Origin: Candidatus Eiseniibacteriota bacterium
Lineage (GTDB): Bacteria; Eisenbacteria; RBG-16-71-46; JACRLI01
DNA: 59,999 nucleotides
Direction: 5' to 3'
Assembly: GCA_025351485.1 (NCBI GenBank)
Contig: JANXVU010000088.1
Coordinates: forward strand, 1-59,999
The position numbers and the translations under genes were made by a program. The notes under the pieces were generated by a model. The model ran no database searches and had not been told where the DNA came from. It was given only the letters and a program-made list of their open reading frames with translations. The first letter of the stretch is position 1, and each line of letters opens with the position of its first letter. Shown in pieces: positions 33,046 to 41,525 of this stretch.

Positions 33046-34141
33046 GGATCGTCTCCTTGATGGACTCGTTGAATCCCGCTGCGGCGGCACTGGCAAGAAG
33101 GCCGGAATCGCTCCAGCCCGGGCGCAGCAACGTCAGCAACAGGGACATGAACACCCACATGCGGTTCTCGGCCTGGTCCACGACGCGCGAGCGCGCGCTG
33201 TCCAGGACCTCGGAGTCCACCACCACGTCGCGGCGAACGGGCAGGCAATGCAGCACCGGGGCCGACGTCGGGCGAAGCCTGGATTCGCTCACCCGCCAGG
33301 CGGCGAGCCTGGAGAAGTCCTCGCCCTGCGCCGCCTCCTGCGCGTAAAGATCCGCCCTTCCCCAACTCTTCACATACACGACTTCCGCGCCCTCCAGGAA
33401 GGAAGGATCGTTGGACATCTCGAAAGACGTGCCCGCGGAGGCACACTGCTCGCGCGCCGCAGCCACGTAACGCGGATGCAGGTCGTAGCCCTCCGGGTGG
33501 AGCACCCGCACGTGCATGCCGGCCCAGGCGGCCCCCAGCATGGCCGAATGCGGCACCGCCATCGGCGTGGCCTTGGCCTGCGGCGCCCAGGTCAGGCAAA
33601 AGGTTCGACGGGCCGTGGATCCGCCCAGGACTTCCCGGGCAGTCAGCATGTCGGCTAGCGCCTGGCACGGATGCTCCATGGCCGATTCCAGGTTGATGAC
33701 CGGCACGCTGGAGTGCGCGGCGAACGCGTTCAGCATGGGGTCCAGCGCGTCCTCTTCCAGGTCCTTCATGCCGGCAAAGCAGCGGATGCCCAGCGCTTCC
33801 GCATACCGCCCCAGCACCGGTACGGCTTCCCTCACGTGCTCGGAGGCGGCGCCGTTCATGGGCACGCCGTCCCGCCATTCCAGGTTCCAGGTGCCCTGGC
33901 CCACGTGCAGCGGCACGGCCGAGCCACCCAGGCGCTGCATGGCCGCCTGGGAGGAAAAAAGCGTCCGGAGCGACGAGTTGAAGAACACCAGCCCCAACAC
34001 CCGGTCTTCCAGGGCGCGCGCGTAGGCCGGGCGGTCCCAGCCGGCGGCGCGGTGCCGCTCGCGCTTGAGCCGGGCGGTCAGGTCGAGCAGCGTTTCGATT
34101 TCGCGGGGCTCCCAGTCCAGGTGGCTCAGGAAGTGCTTCAA
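33035..34141 (-). CDS. argF': N-acylornithine transcarbamylase (AOTC/SOTC type)
   Basis: A 368-residue protein. TTG at 34141 overlaps the argD stop (TTGA); AAGGGGGG lies seven bases before. The N-terminus MKHFLSHLDW matches the N-acetylornithine enzyme of Xanthomonas, and LHVGQGTWNLEWRDGVPMNG plus LTWAPQAKATPMAVPHSAML match the N-succinylornithine enzyme of Bacteroides. Ordinary OTCase motifs fit less well. The residue that sets acyl specificity (Glu92 in Xanthomonas, Pro90 in Bacteroides) is Ser100 here, in GAASEHV. The carbamoyl-phosphate loop is SLRTL, with the second Arg of SxRTR replaced by Leu. HCLPVRRDV near the end is the conserved HCLP block. It makes N-acylcitrulline. Confidence 0.9.
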   Translation of the reverse strand: MKHFLSHLDWEPREIETLLDLTARLKRERHRAAGWDRPAYARALEDRVLGLVFFNSSLRTLFSSQAAMQRLGGSAVPLHVGQGTWNLEWRDGVPMNGAASEHVREAVPVLGRYAEALGIRCFAGMKDLEEDALDPMLNAFAAHSSVPVINLESAMEHPCQALADMLTAREVLGGSTARRTFCLTWAPQAKATPMAVPHSAMLGAAWAGMHVRVLHPEGYDLHPRYVAAAREQCASAGTSFEMSNDPSFLEGAEVVYVKSWGRADLYAQEAAQGEDFSRLAAWRVSESRLRPTSAPVLHCLPVRRDVVVDSEVLDSARSRVVDQAENRMWVFMSLLLTLLRPGWSDSGLLASAAAAGFNESIKETIHGS

Positions 34142-35298
34142 GAAAGGCCCCCCTTCCAGTCGAGCAGCGCGGTGCGTAGCTGGTCCACGTGCTTCTCCTC
34201 GATGATGAGCGGCGGCAGCAGGCGCAGCACGCGGGGATCCCCGCTCGTGCCGGTCAGGATTCCCCGCTCCAGCAGGAACTTGTGAACCTGCTTTGCCGGC
34301 ACGGTGGTCTCGAGCCCCATCAGCCAACCGTCGCCGCGGACTCCGCTCACCGGGCCCACCGCGAGCGACTTCCGGGCGTAGTCCGAGACCCGGCGCACCT
34401 GCGCTTCGATCCCGCGGTCACGGATAGCGGTCACCATAGCCAGCACCGCGGCCGAAGCCAGCGGCCCGCCGCCGAACGTGGAGCCCAGGTCGCCTTCCTT
34501 TACCTGCGAGGCCAGCTGCTCCGAAAAGATCACCGCGCCCACCGGGACTCCGCCGCCGAGCGCCTTGGCCGAGGTGATCAGGTCGGGCGTGACGCCAAAC
34601 CGGGTGGCGGCAAAGGGAGCGCCCAGGCGCGCCATGCCGGTCTGCACTTCGTCGAACACCAGCACGATGCCGAGCTCCTGGGTGCGCCTGCGCAACGCCT
34701 CCAGGTAGGGCTTTTCCAGCGTGACCACGCCGGCCATGCTCTGGATCGGCTCGACGATCACGGCGGCCATGGTGTCGTCCAGGCGGGCCAGATCAGCAGG
34801 TTGGTTCGGGGCCAGCCGCTCGGTCGGTACCAGCAGCGATTCCATGCCGGCGCAGTAGTGCTCGCCGTCGGTGGCTGAAAGAGAGAGCAGCGTTCGTCCG
34901 TGGAACGCGCCGCTCAGCGCCGCGATCCGCCGGCGGCCGGTGGTCTGCATGGCCACCTTCAGCGCGGCCTCGTTGGCCTCGGTTCCCGAGTTGCAGAAGA
35001 ACACCTGCGCAAACGGTGGTCCGGCAAAATCCACCAGCGCCCGGGCGGCCTGGTCGCGCACCGGAATCCGGGCCACGTTGGAGTAGAACAGGAACTCCGA
35101 GGCCTGGCCCGAGATCGCCGCCACGATTTCCCGGGGCGAGTGTCCCAGGGCCGCCACCGCGTGGCCGCCGTAAAAGTCCAGGTAGGCGCGGCCCTCGCGG
35201 TCGCGCACGTATACGCCTTCCCCTTCCACCAGTTCGAAGGGATAGGTGGCGTAGGTCGGGATCAGGGCCGAGCGGGTGGACATGTCGGTCGCGGACAT
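34138..35298 (-). CDS. argD: Acetylornithine aminotransferase family protein
   Basis: A 386-residue class III PLP aminotransferase. It starts MSATDMSTRSALIPTYATYP with AAGGA ten bases upstream. Features: FYGGHAVAALGHSPREIVAA, FFCNSGTEANEAALKVAMQT, AFHGRTLLSLSATDGEHY, LVFDEVQTGMARLG and the PLP lysine in LITSAKALGGGVPVGAVIFS. It converts N-acylglutamate semialdehyde and glutamate to N-acylornithine and 2-oxoglutarate. It lies 55 bases downstream of argC and overlaps argF'. Confidence 0.93.
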   Translation of the reverse strand: MSATDMSTRSALIPTYATYPFELVEGEGVYVRDREGRAYLDFYGGHAVAALGHSPREIVAAISGQASEFLFYSNVARIPVRDQAARALVDFAGPPFAQVFFCNSGTEANEAALKVAMQTTGRRRIAALSGAFHGRTLLSLSATDGEHYCAGMESLLVPTERLAPNQPADLARLDDTMAAVIVEPIQSMAGVVTLEKPYLEALRRRTQELGIVLVFDEVQTGMARLGAPFAATRFGVTPDLITSAKALGGGVPVGAVIFSEQLASQVKEGDLGSTFGGGPLASAAVLAMVTAIRDRGIEAQVRRVSDYARKSLAVGPVSGVRGDGWLMGLETTVPAKQVHKFLLERGILTGTSGDPRVLRLLPPLIIEEKHVDQLRTALLDWKGGLS

Positions 35299-35353
35299 CC
35301 GGTGGATCCTTTCGGCGAATGAAAGATGGGAGCGGAAAACCGCGCCCCCGGGA

Positions 35354-36445
35354 TCAGATGGGCCGGGGCGCGGCGTGCCACAGTCCGGTGGTCTCGGCGA
35401 GCCCGAGGCTGAGATTCATGTTCTGCACGGCCTGGCCGGCCATGCCCTTGCCCAGGTTATCCAGGGCCGCGCACATCACCACGCGGTCGGTGTGTCGGGA
35501 TATGTGCAGGTCGCAAAAATTCGTGCCGGCCACGTCCAGCACCGTGGGCGAATCTCCCCGCAGCCGGATGAACGGCTCGCCGGAGTAATGCGCCCGCACT
35601 TCCTCGGGCCCGGGAAGTTCGCCGGTGAAGGACTCCCGGGGCGCATGCACGGTGACAAAGATGCCCCGCACCATCGGCGCGCTGTGCGCCGCGAAGCTCA
35701 ACCGCGGCGAGGCGTCGCCGAATTGCTGAAGCACCTCCGGCACGTGCTGGTGGCCCGCCAGCTTGTAGGCCCGGTAACCGGAATGCCGGATCGGGTGATG
35801 AGCCGTCTGGGAGGCGACCGCGCCCGATCCGGACGATCCGGTGGCCCCGTCGGCCGAGACGAACCCGCGCAGGCCGTTGGCCACCAGCGGCGCCAGCGCC
35901 AACTGCAGGGCAGTGGCGAAACAGCCTGGATTGGAGATCAGCCCGGCGCTTCGCAGGGCGCCGCGGCCAAACTCCGGAAGCCCGTAGCAGGCCCGGGCAC
36001 GAAGCCCGGGGAATGCGGGGGTGTCCGGATAGGCGCGCGCGTGCATCGCGGGATCCGAGAGGCGCAGATCGCCGCTGAGATCCACCACGGTGAGCCCCTC
36101 GGGCCAGGACGAATCCGAGGCCGAGCCCTTACGCGCCGGCGAGGAAACGAGCTGGCTCGCCCGCGCCAGCGCCTGTTCCAACGCGACCGCGCTCTGGCCG
36201 TTGGGAAGCGCGGAGAACAGCACTGACCTGCCTTCCGAAACCAGGCCCTCGATGTCCAGCTCCGGCGTGAAGCCCAGATCGCACATGCCCAGGAGGTGCG
36301 GATGCGCTGCCGCCACCGGCTTTCCAGCGTGGTGCCGCGAGACCACCTGGGTCACGCGCACCCCGGGATGCGCCAGGAGCAGGCGCAGGAGTTCCCCACC
36401 GCCGAAACCCGAACCTCCAAGGATCGCGACCGGAACCGTGTTCAA
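35354..36445 (-). CDS. argC: N-acetyl(acyl)-gamma-glutamyl-phosphate reductase
   Basis: A 363-residue protein. TTG at 36445 overlaps the stop of the P-loop gene as TTGA. The NAD(P) loop is VPVAILGGSGFGGGELLRLL. The catalytic Cys is in LISNPGCFATALQLAL, and the C-terminal AGHQHVPEVLQQFG holds the conserved His. It reduces N-acylglutamyl phosphate to the semialdehyde. Residues ~100-125 carry a Ser/Lys-rich loop (SSPARKGSASDSSWPEG) not seen in most ArgC. Confidence 0.94.
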   Translation of the reverse strand: MNTVPVAILGGSGFGGGELLRLLLAHPGVRVTQVVSRHHAGKPVAAAHPHLLGMCDLGFTPELDIEGLVSEGRSVLFSALPNGQSAVALEQALARASQLVSSPARKGSASDSSWPEGLTVVDLSGDLRLSDPAMHARAYPDTPAFPGLRARACYGLPEFGRGALRSAGLISNPGCFATALQLALAPLVANGLRGFVSADGATGSSGSGAVASQTAHHPIRHSGYRAYKLAGHQHVPEVLQQFGDASPRLSFAAHSAPMVRGIFVTVHAPRESFTGELPGPEEVRAHYSGEPFIRLRGDSPTVLDVAGTNFCDLHISRHTDRVVMCAALDNLGKGMAGQAVQNMNLSLGLAETTGLWHAAPRPI

Positions 36446-37506
36446 GCCCGCGCCCCGCGAGATTCCTCGAGCTTTTCCATCAGCAGCTCCGCCAGCTCCT
36501 TGCCGTGAGTGCGCGCATTGAAGGCGGGCAGGCCGAGCTGCGAGCGCACGTACCGCACGCCCACCTCGTTGTCCGTCGCGGGGCCTGTGACCACGTCGGT
36601 ATTCCACCCGAACGTATCGCGCAGGATCTGCACGCCGCCCCATGCGCCCACCGGATCGTTGGCGCACAGCACCATGGCCGTGGCGCACGAGCGCAGCTCC
36701 GGATCCGCAAGGATCGACTGGACGCCGTACTCGCCCAGGATTCCGTCCCCGAGTTCGGCCAGGATCACGTCGGGATTGCCCCGCATGAGCTCGGCGAACA
36801 CCGCCCGCGTGGCCGCGATGGCCGTGTCGGCCCCGGTGGTGACCACTCCGGTCTCGTTGAAGCTGGTGGCCCGCTCGGCTCCGTAGTCCTTCATGGACAG
36901 CGTGTCCCGGAGCAGCGAGATCCCGGTCAGCTTGGCCCCGGCCACGCGCATTCCCCGGTGCGAGAGGTGCCGCACCAGCTGGCAGGCGGCCAGCGTCTTG
37001 CCGGCGTTCATGCAGGTTCCCGCGATATAGATCACCGGCGCCATTCCGGGCAGGCTGGGCGCTGCCGGCAGCGCGTTCATGGTGATATGGGCCTGCACGC
37101 CCTGGCGGCTCTGGAAGTTGGGATAGGCCAGCACCGCGCCCAGCACTTCGGCCGAAAAAGGCGCGCCCACTTCCGGGTTCTGCGACAGGCACGTGCCCAG
37201 CACTCCGCCCAGGTTCAGCACGTGGATCTTGTCGCCCGCCTTGAGCGTTTCCGGGACCACCCCGAAATAGCCCTGCAGCGCGTGCCGGTGGCCCAGCGCG
37301 CCGGCGATCACATCCCCTCCGTGCAGCATGCTCATGCGCCCGTGCACGTCCTCGAGCTGGTTGTAGACGCTCTTCTCTCCCAGGATGCGAACGGCGATCA
37401 CCGCGCCGGCGCGGCAGTCGATGTCCGTGGTGACGGTCACGTCGGGTTTGAGGCGGATGTTGCGCGTGACCGAGGCGATCTTGTCGAGCCGAATCCGAAA
37501 TTCCAT
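36442..37506 (-). CDS. P-loop NTPase of unknown function inside the arginine operon
   Basis: A 354-residue protein, start ATG two bases after the argG stop, stop overlapping argC (TTGA). Residues 1-140 form a beta-rich domain (VTVTTDIDCRAGAVIAVRIL, GGDVIAGALGHRHALQGYFG, AGDKIHVLNLGGVLGTC). Residues 158-354 are a P-loop domain: Walker A GTCMNAGKT at 163-171, a second conserved block AGAKLTGISLLRDTLSMKDY, a Walker B-like DVILAELGDGIL (246-257) and LCANDPVGAWGGV. The layout GTxMxxGK followed by TG recalls DUF1611/MobB-type proteins, whose member DgcN is a glutamate N-acetyltransferase. I do not recognise the family. Because no N-acylglutamate synthase is in the operon, that role is a hypothesis; a regulator or carrier is also possible. 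Confidence 0.75.
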   Translation of the reverse strand: MEFRIRLDKIASVTRNIRLKPDVTVTTDIDCRAGAVIAVRILGEKSVYNQLEDVHGRMSMLHGGDVIAGALGHRHALQGYFGVVPETLKAGDKIHVLNLGGVLGTCLSQNPEVGAPFSAEVLGAVLAYPNFQSRQGVQAHITMNALPAAPSLPGMAPVIYIAGTCMNAGKTLAACQLVRHLSHRGMRVAGAKLTGISLLRDTLSMKDYGAERATSFNETGVVTTGADTAIAATRAVFAELMRGNPDVILAELGDGILGEYGVQSILADPELRSCATAMVLCANDPVGAWGGVQILRDTFGWNTDVVTGPATDNEVGVRYVRSQLGLPAFNARTHGKELAELLMEKLEESRGARA

Positions 37507-37508
37507 GA

Positions 37509-38753
37509 CTATTCCCTTCCTGCCGGTGCCAGCTCCGGCCGGCCGCTCTCCGCCAGCCGGCGGTCCCGCCGCGCGGCCAGGGCATCTTGCAAACCATAGA
37601 GGCGGCAGAATCCCTGCGCATCGCGGCCGTCCCACAGGTGGTTTTCTTCGCCATACAGGGCCACGTCCGAGAGCATCAGCGAAGCCGGGCTCTCTACCCC
37701 TTCCACCGAGGCCTGCCCCTGGTAGAGCCGGACCCGGGCCGTCCCGGTGACGTGCGCCTGGCTGGATTCCAGGAACGCCTCCAGGTCGCGCATGAGCGGG
37801 TCGAAGTATCGGGCTTCGTGCAGCATGGATCCGTAGAGGTTGCCGAGCTGCTCCTTCCAAAACATCTGCTGGCGCGAAAGGACCAGCTTTTCCAGCTCGC
37901 GGTGCGCCGTGATCAGCGTGATCGCGGCCGGAGCCTCGAATCCCACGCGACCCTTGATGCCCAGGATGGTGTCCCCGAGATGCACGCCCCGGCCCACCCC
38001 GTGGGCGGCGGCGCGGCGCTCCACTTCCAGGATCAGGGCCACCGGATCCATGGCCTGTCCGTCCACGGCCACGGGCACGCCCTTCTCGAATCGAATCCCG
38101 AACACCTCGGGCCTGGACGGCCACATGGCGGGCGGCTGGGTGTAGGGGAACGCGTCGTCAGGAACCGTTTCGGTGCTCTGGTGCGTCGGCCCGCCACCCA
38201 GGGTCGCGCCCCACAGCCCGCGGTTGATGGAAAACTTGCGGGCCACTTCCGGCACCGGCAGCCCGGCATCCGCCAGACGGCTCGCGGCGCGTCCCCGCTC
38301 CAGGCGGTTTTCGCGTATGGGCGCGATCACCGGAAGACCCGGCGCGAGAACCCGGAACGCGAGGTCGAAGCGCACCTGGTCGTTGCCCGCTCCCGTGGAC
38401 CCGTGCGCGATCGCGTTCATGCCGCCCGCCACCGCCAGCTCGGCCACCGTCTCGGCCTGGGCCACGCGCTCGGCCGCCACGCACAGTGGATAGGTCTGGC
38501 CGCGCAGCACGTTTCCGAAGAGCAGGTAGCGCAGGTAATGCTGGAACAGGCGCGGCCGGGCGTCCACCGTGGTGTGGTGCGTGGCGCCCAGCACGTAGGC
38601 CCGGCGCTCGATGTCGGCCAGTTCCTCGGCCGAAAAGCCGCCGGTGTCCACGGTGATGGTGTGCACCTCGTACCCGTAGTCCTCGCGGAGCGCCACGCAG
38701 CAGTAGCTCGTGTCCAGACCGCCCGAGAACGCCAGCGCCACTTTCGTCGTCAT
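37509..38753 (-). CDS. argG: Argininosuccinate synthase
   Basis: A 414-residue protein whose ATG overlaps the argR stop (ATGA). The N-type ATP pyrophosphatase loop is KVALAFSGGLDTSYCCVALR. Further family regions: YGYEVHTITVDTGGFSAEEL, AIAHGSTGAGNDQVRFDLAF, IAPIRENRLERGRAASRL and FSINRGLWGATLGG. It joins citrulline and aspartate with ATP cleavage to AMP. It is the second gene of the operon. Confidence 0.96.
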   Translation of the reverse strand: MTTKVALAFSGGLDTSYCCVALREDYGYEVHTITVDTGGFSAEELADIERRAYVLGATHHTTVDARPRLFQHYLRYLLFGNVLRGQTYPLCVAAERVAQAETVAELAVAGGMNAIAHGSTGAGNDQVRFDLAFRVLAPGLPVIAPIRENRLERGRAASRLADAGLPVPEVARKFSINRGLWGATLGGGPTHQSTETVPDDAFPYTQPPAMWPSRPEVFGIRFEKGVPVAVDGQAMDPVALILEVERRAAAHGVGRGVHLGDTILGIKGRVGFEAPAAITLITAHRELEKLVLSRQQMFWKEQLGNLYGSMLHEARYFDPLMRDLEAFLESSQAHVTGTARVRLYQGQASVEGVESPASLMLSDVALYGEENHLWDGRDAQGFCRLYGLQDALAARRDRRLAESGRPELAPAGRE

Positions 38754-39196
38754 CCGTTGCCGCCTTTCGTGAATCCCTTGAGCCAGTGCAGAAGCCGGCC
38801 CTGGTCGGCCCGGCCCTTCACCGCGATGAAAATCGTGTCGTCCCCGGCCACGCTGCCCATCAGTTCGGCGCGGCGGGCGGTGTCCAGAAAGTTCGCCGCC
38901 ATGGGCGCGCCCCCCGGGGCCGTGCGGACCACGATCAGGTTGGCCCCCACCGGAACCGCGCTGGTCAGGATGCGCGCCGCGGGCGGCGTGTCCATGCGCT
39001 GCGGGCGAAGTTCCCCCGGCAGCCGGTACTTGCCGCCCAGTTTGACCAGCCCGAGCTCCCGGGTGTCCCGGCTGATGCTGGCCTGGGTCACCTCGAACCC
39101 CTGGGCCACCAGCGCCCGCACCAGTTCGTTCTGGTTGCGGACCTCGTCCTTGCGGACGAGCTTGAGAATGGCACTCTGACGCTTACCCTTTTCCAA
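38750..39196 (-). CDS. argR: Arginine repressor
   Basis: About 148 residues. TTG at 39196 is preferred: GGAGGT lies six bases upstream, within the first codons of the alternative ATG frame at 39214. The N-terminal winged helix reads KGKRQSAILKLVRKDEVRNQ and QGFEVTQASISRDTRELGLV (recognition helix SISRDTRELG). The C-terminal oligomerisation and arginine-binding domain reads ANLIVVRTAPGGAPMAANFL with LMGSVAGDDTIFIAVKG, including the GDD-type arginine contact. It represses arginine synthesis as a hexamer. It is first in the operon, behind a candidate ARG box, so autoregulation is likely. Confidence 0.95.
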   Translation of the reverse strand: MEKGKRQSAILKLVRKDEVRNQNELVRALVAQGFEVTQASISRDTRELGLVKLGGKYRLPGELRPQRMDTPPAARILTSAVPVGANLIVVRTAPGGAPMAANFLDTARRAELMGSVAGDDTIFIAVKGRADQGRLLHWLKGFTKGGNG

Positions 39197-39238
39197 GGCG
39201 GGACCTCCATGCATCGAATCCGACTAATACATATCTTG

Positions 39239-39254
39239 ACGTATATTTATGCAT
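39239..39254. promoter_or_regulatory. Candidate ARG box
   Basis: ATGCATAAATATACGT (minus strand) matches the common ArgR operator pattern ATGCATA-WNW-ATGCAT at nearly all positions and is near-palindromic. It stands out as A/T-rich in GC-rich DNA, 43 bases before the argR start. A second A/T-rich stretch (ATACATAT, 39227-39234) next to it may be a weaker site or the -10. The divergent S9 peptidase gene begins 125 bases away. Confidence 0.65.
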
Positions 39255-39378
39255 CTGAGGGCGCGCGTCAACCGTTTTTTCGACCGGCCGGCCACTTCTT
39301 CGCGGCGGCGCGGCGGGCCGGGGGCGTGGTATCCTGCCCCCGTCGACCATCGCAGGCCACTCACGACGGAAGAGGTCC

Positions 39379-41448
39379 ATGCACAAGCCCCAGTCGCTGT
39401 TGAAATTCCCCGCCGCGTTCGCGCTGCTGGCTGCATTGGCCGCCGCTCCGGCCCCACTCCGCGCCATGACCCTGGACGAGTTCTTTCGATATGTGGAAGT
39501 CGGCGACGTGCAGATGGCCCCCGACGGCCGTTCGCTCCTGTGCGTCACCCAGACCCGCAACTTCGAGAAGGACCTGATTGAATCCTGGATCTGGAGGGTG
39601 GGCCTGGAGCCGGGAGCCGGGCCACCCACGCGACTGACCGTCTCCGGTAGCGATGACCGTCCCCGCTGGTCCCCCGACAGTCGCACGTTCGTCTTCCTGG
39701 GACGCCGCGGCGAGGACAGTGATCGGCTGTACCGGATGAACGCCTTCGGGGGCGAGCCCGAGGCGCTGCCCGCGATGGACGGCGACATCCGCGACTACGA
39801 ATATTCCCGGGACGGCTCCCGGCTGTACCTGAGCGTGGGCTTTGACACCGCCGACACCACCGACGGCGCCCCGCTGGATTCCGACGTGCGCCGCTACGAC
39901 CGCGACGCCCGGGCCAGCGAGCTGGACGCGCTGGAGCTGGCCACCGGGAAGCTCTCGCACCTGGCCGAGATCAACTACGACGTGTCCAATCTTGAAGTCT
40001 CTCCCGACGGCGCCCGGATCGCCTTCACCACCTTCACTCCTTCGGGGCTGGAAGAGGACGTGCGCGACGCGGAGATCTTCGTCATCGGCGCGGACGGCGC
40101 CGGCCTGCGCCAGCTCACCCACAACTACGTGGACGAGGAGCAGGAGCTGCGGTGGAGCGAAGACGGCCGGTGGATCTATTTCACCGCGGCGGGCGACGAG
40201 TTAGCCGACCACAATGTGATCACCCAATCGCGCCTCTACCGGGTGGGCATCGAAGGCGGCAAGCCCGAGTGGCAGACCCGGGGCTTCACGGGATCGGTGG
40301 GCTGCTACCTGCTCGGCGGGCCATCCTACCTGCCGCCCCGCGCGGGCCGCGCCGCCCTGGTGACCGCCCAGCGCGGGCTCGATGCCTCTCCGGCGTGGCT
40401 GGACGAGAAGACCGGCACTCTCCAGCCCATGGCCTTCCCCTCCGGGATCACCTGGGGCTACGCGGAATCGCCGGCCGGTCGGATCGCCTTCCTGCACTCC
40501 GACATCCACCAGGCGCCGGAAGTATGGGTGGCCGAGAGCCCGGCGCGGCTGGCCGAGGCGAAGTGCGTCACCCGCTTCAACGCCGCCTTCGAAAGCGTGC
40601 CCTTTGCCCGGACCCGCGACTTCCACTACCGCGCCCCCGACGGGCGCGAGATCGAGGGCATGCTCACCTATCCGCCCGGCAAGGAGGACGCCCGCAAGTT
40701 GCCGCTGCTGGTGAGCCTGCACGGAGGCCCGGAATTCTTCGTGGGCCACTACTGCATGCCCGGATACGACGAATACCGGCTGCTCGCCGCTTCGAGGGGC
40801 TTCCTGGTGTTCGAGCCCAACTATCGCGGCAGCTACGGGTACGGGGACGCCTTTCACTCCGACTTGGTGGGCCACCCGGTCTCGAAGCCTGGCCAGGACG
40901 TGCTCGCGGGCGTGGAGGACCTGGTGAAGCAGGGTTTGGCCGATCCCGACCGGCTCTCGGTGACCGGTTACAGCTACGGGGGCTATCTTTCCAACTGGCT
41001 CATCACCCACAGCGACCGCTTTCGCGCGGCCGCCACCGGCGCGGGCGCCGCGAACCACGTGTCCGCCTGGGGCAACCACGACCTCACCGCCTGGGGCGAG
41101 TTCCTGTTCGGCGGAACGCCCTACGAGCGGCGCGAACTCTACGAGCGCGAGTCCCCGTTCTGGCTGCTGCCGCGGGTGAAGACCGCGACCCACATCGTGA
41201 CCGGCGAGACCGACACCACCGTGCCCGCCGAGGAGGCCTACCAGCTTTACCGCGGCCTGCGTCTTTCCGGGGCCCCGACCACGCTGCTGATCTTCCCGGG
41301 CGAAAGCCACGTGTTCAACCGGCCTTCGCACGAAAAGGAAAAGATCCGCGCCGAGCTGGCCTGGCTGGAGCGCCACGGGCAAAGCCCGCGCCCGGCGCCG
41401 ACCCGCCGGCCTTCCGCCGCCCACGCTTCCGGAAAGAAGCATGGTTGA
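39379..41448 (+). CDS. S9 family peptidase with WD40-like propeller, exported
   Basis: A 689-residue protein with GAAGAGG five bases before the ATG and a signal peptide (FALLAALAAAPAPLRA). A TolB-like propeller has repeats such as PRWSPDSRTFVFLGRRG, EYSRDGSRLYLSVGF and LEVSPDGARIAFTTF. The C-terminal alpha/beta hydrolase contains SLHGGPEFFVGHYCMPGYDE, nucleophile Ser532 in VTGYSYGGYLSNWL, Asp in GETDTTVPAEEAY and His in FPGESHVF. The domain order is that of dipeptidyl/acylaminoacyl peptidases (S9B/S9C). It probably degrades peptides in the periplasm. No operon partner other than perhaps the metallo-beta-lactamase-fold gene 77 bases on. Confidence 0.92.
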   Translation: MHKPQSLLKFPAAFALLAALAAAPAPLRAMTLDEFFRYVEVGDVQMAPDGRSLLCVTQTRNFEKDLIESWIWRVGLEPGAGPPTRLTVSGSDDRPRWSPDSRTFVFLGRRGEDSDRLYRMNAFGGEPEALPAMDGDIRDYEYSRDGSRLYLSVGFDTADTTDGAPLDSDVRRYDRDARASELDALELATGKLSHLAEINYDVSNLEVSPDGARIAFTTFTPSGLEEDVRDAEIFVIGADGAGLRQLTHNYVDEEQELRWSEDGRWIYFTAAGDELADHNVITQSRLYRVGIEGGKPEWQTRGFTGSVGCYLLGGPSYLPPRAGRAALVTAQRGLDASPAWLDEKTGTLQPMAFPSGITWGYAESPAGRIAFLHSDIHQAPEVWVAESPARLAEAKCVTRFNAAFESVPFARTRDFHYRAPDGREIEGMLTYPPGKEDARKLPLLVSLHGGPEFFVGHYCMPGYDEYRLLAASRGFLVFEPNYRGSYGYGDAFHSDLVGHPVSKPGQDVLAGVEDLVKQGLADPDRLSVTGYSYGGYLSNWLITHSDRFRAAATGAGAANHVSAWGNHDLTAWGEFLFGGTPYERRELYERESPFWLLPRVKTATHIVTGETDTTVPAEEAYQLYRGLRLSGAPTTLLIFPGESHVFNRPSHEKEKIRAELAWLERHGQSPRPAPTRRPSAAHASGKKHG

Positions 41449-41525
41449 TGCTTCCTGCCCCGGATCCCGTTATCGTGGCATCTTCAATTCTCCCGCTTCC
41501 CCTTGACCCGAATGATGGAGGCTCC

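Noticed and set aside
40152-41525. Long open frame running through the S9 peptidase into the metallo-beta-lactamase-fold gene
   Set aside because: Only the part from 41526 has a signal peptide, ribosome site and domain; the rest is a frame shadow of the peptidase.
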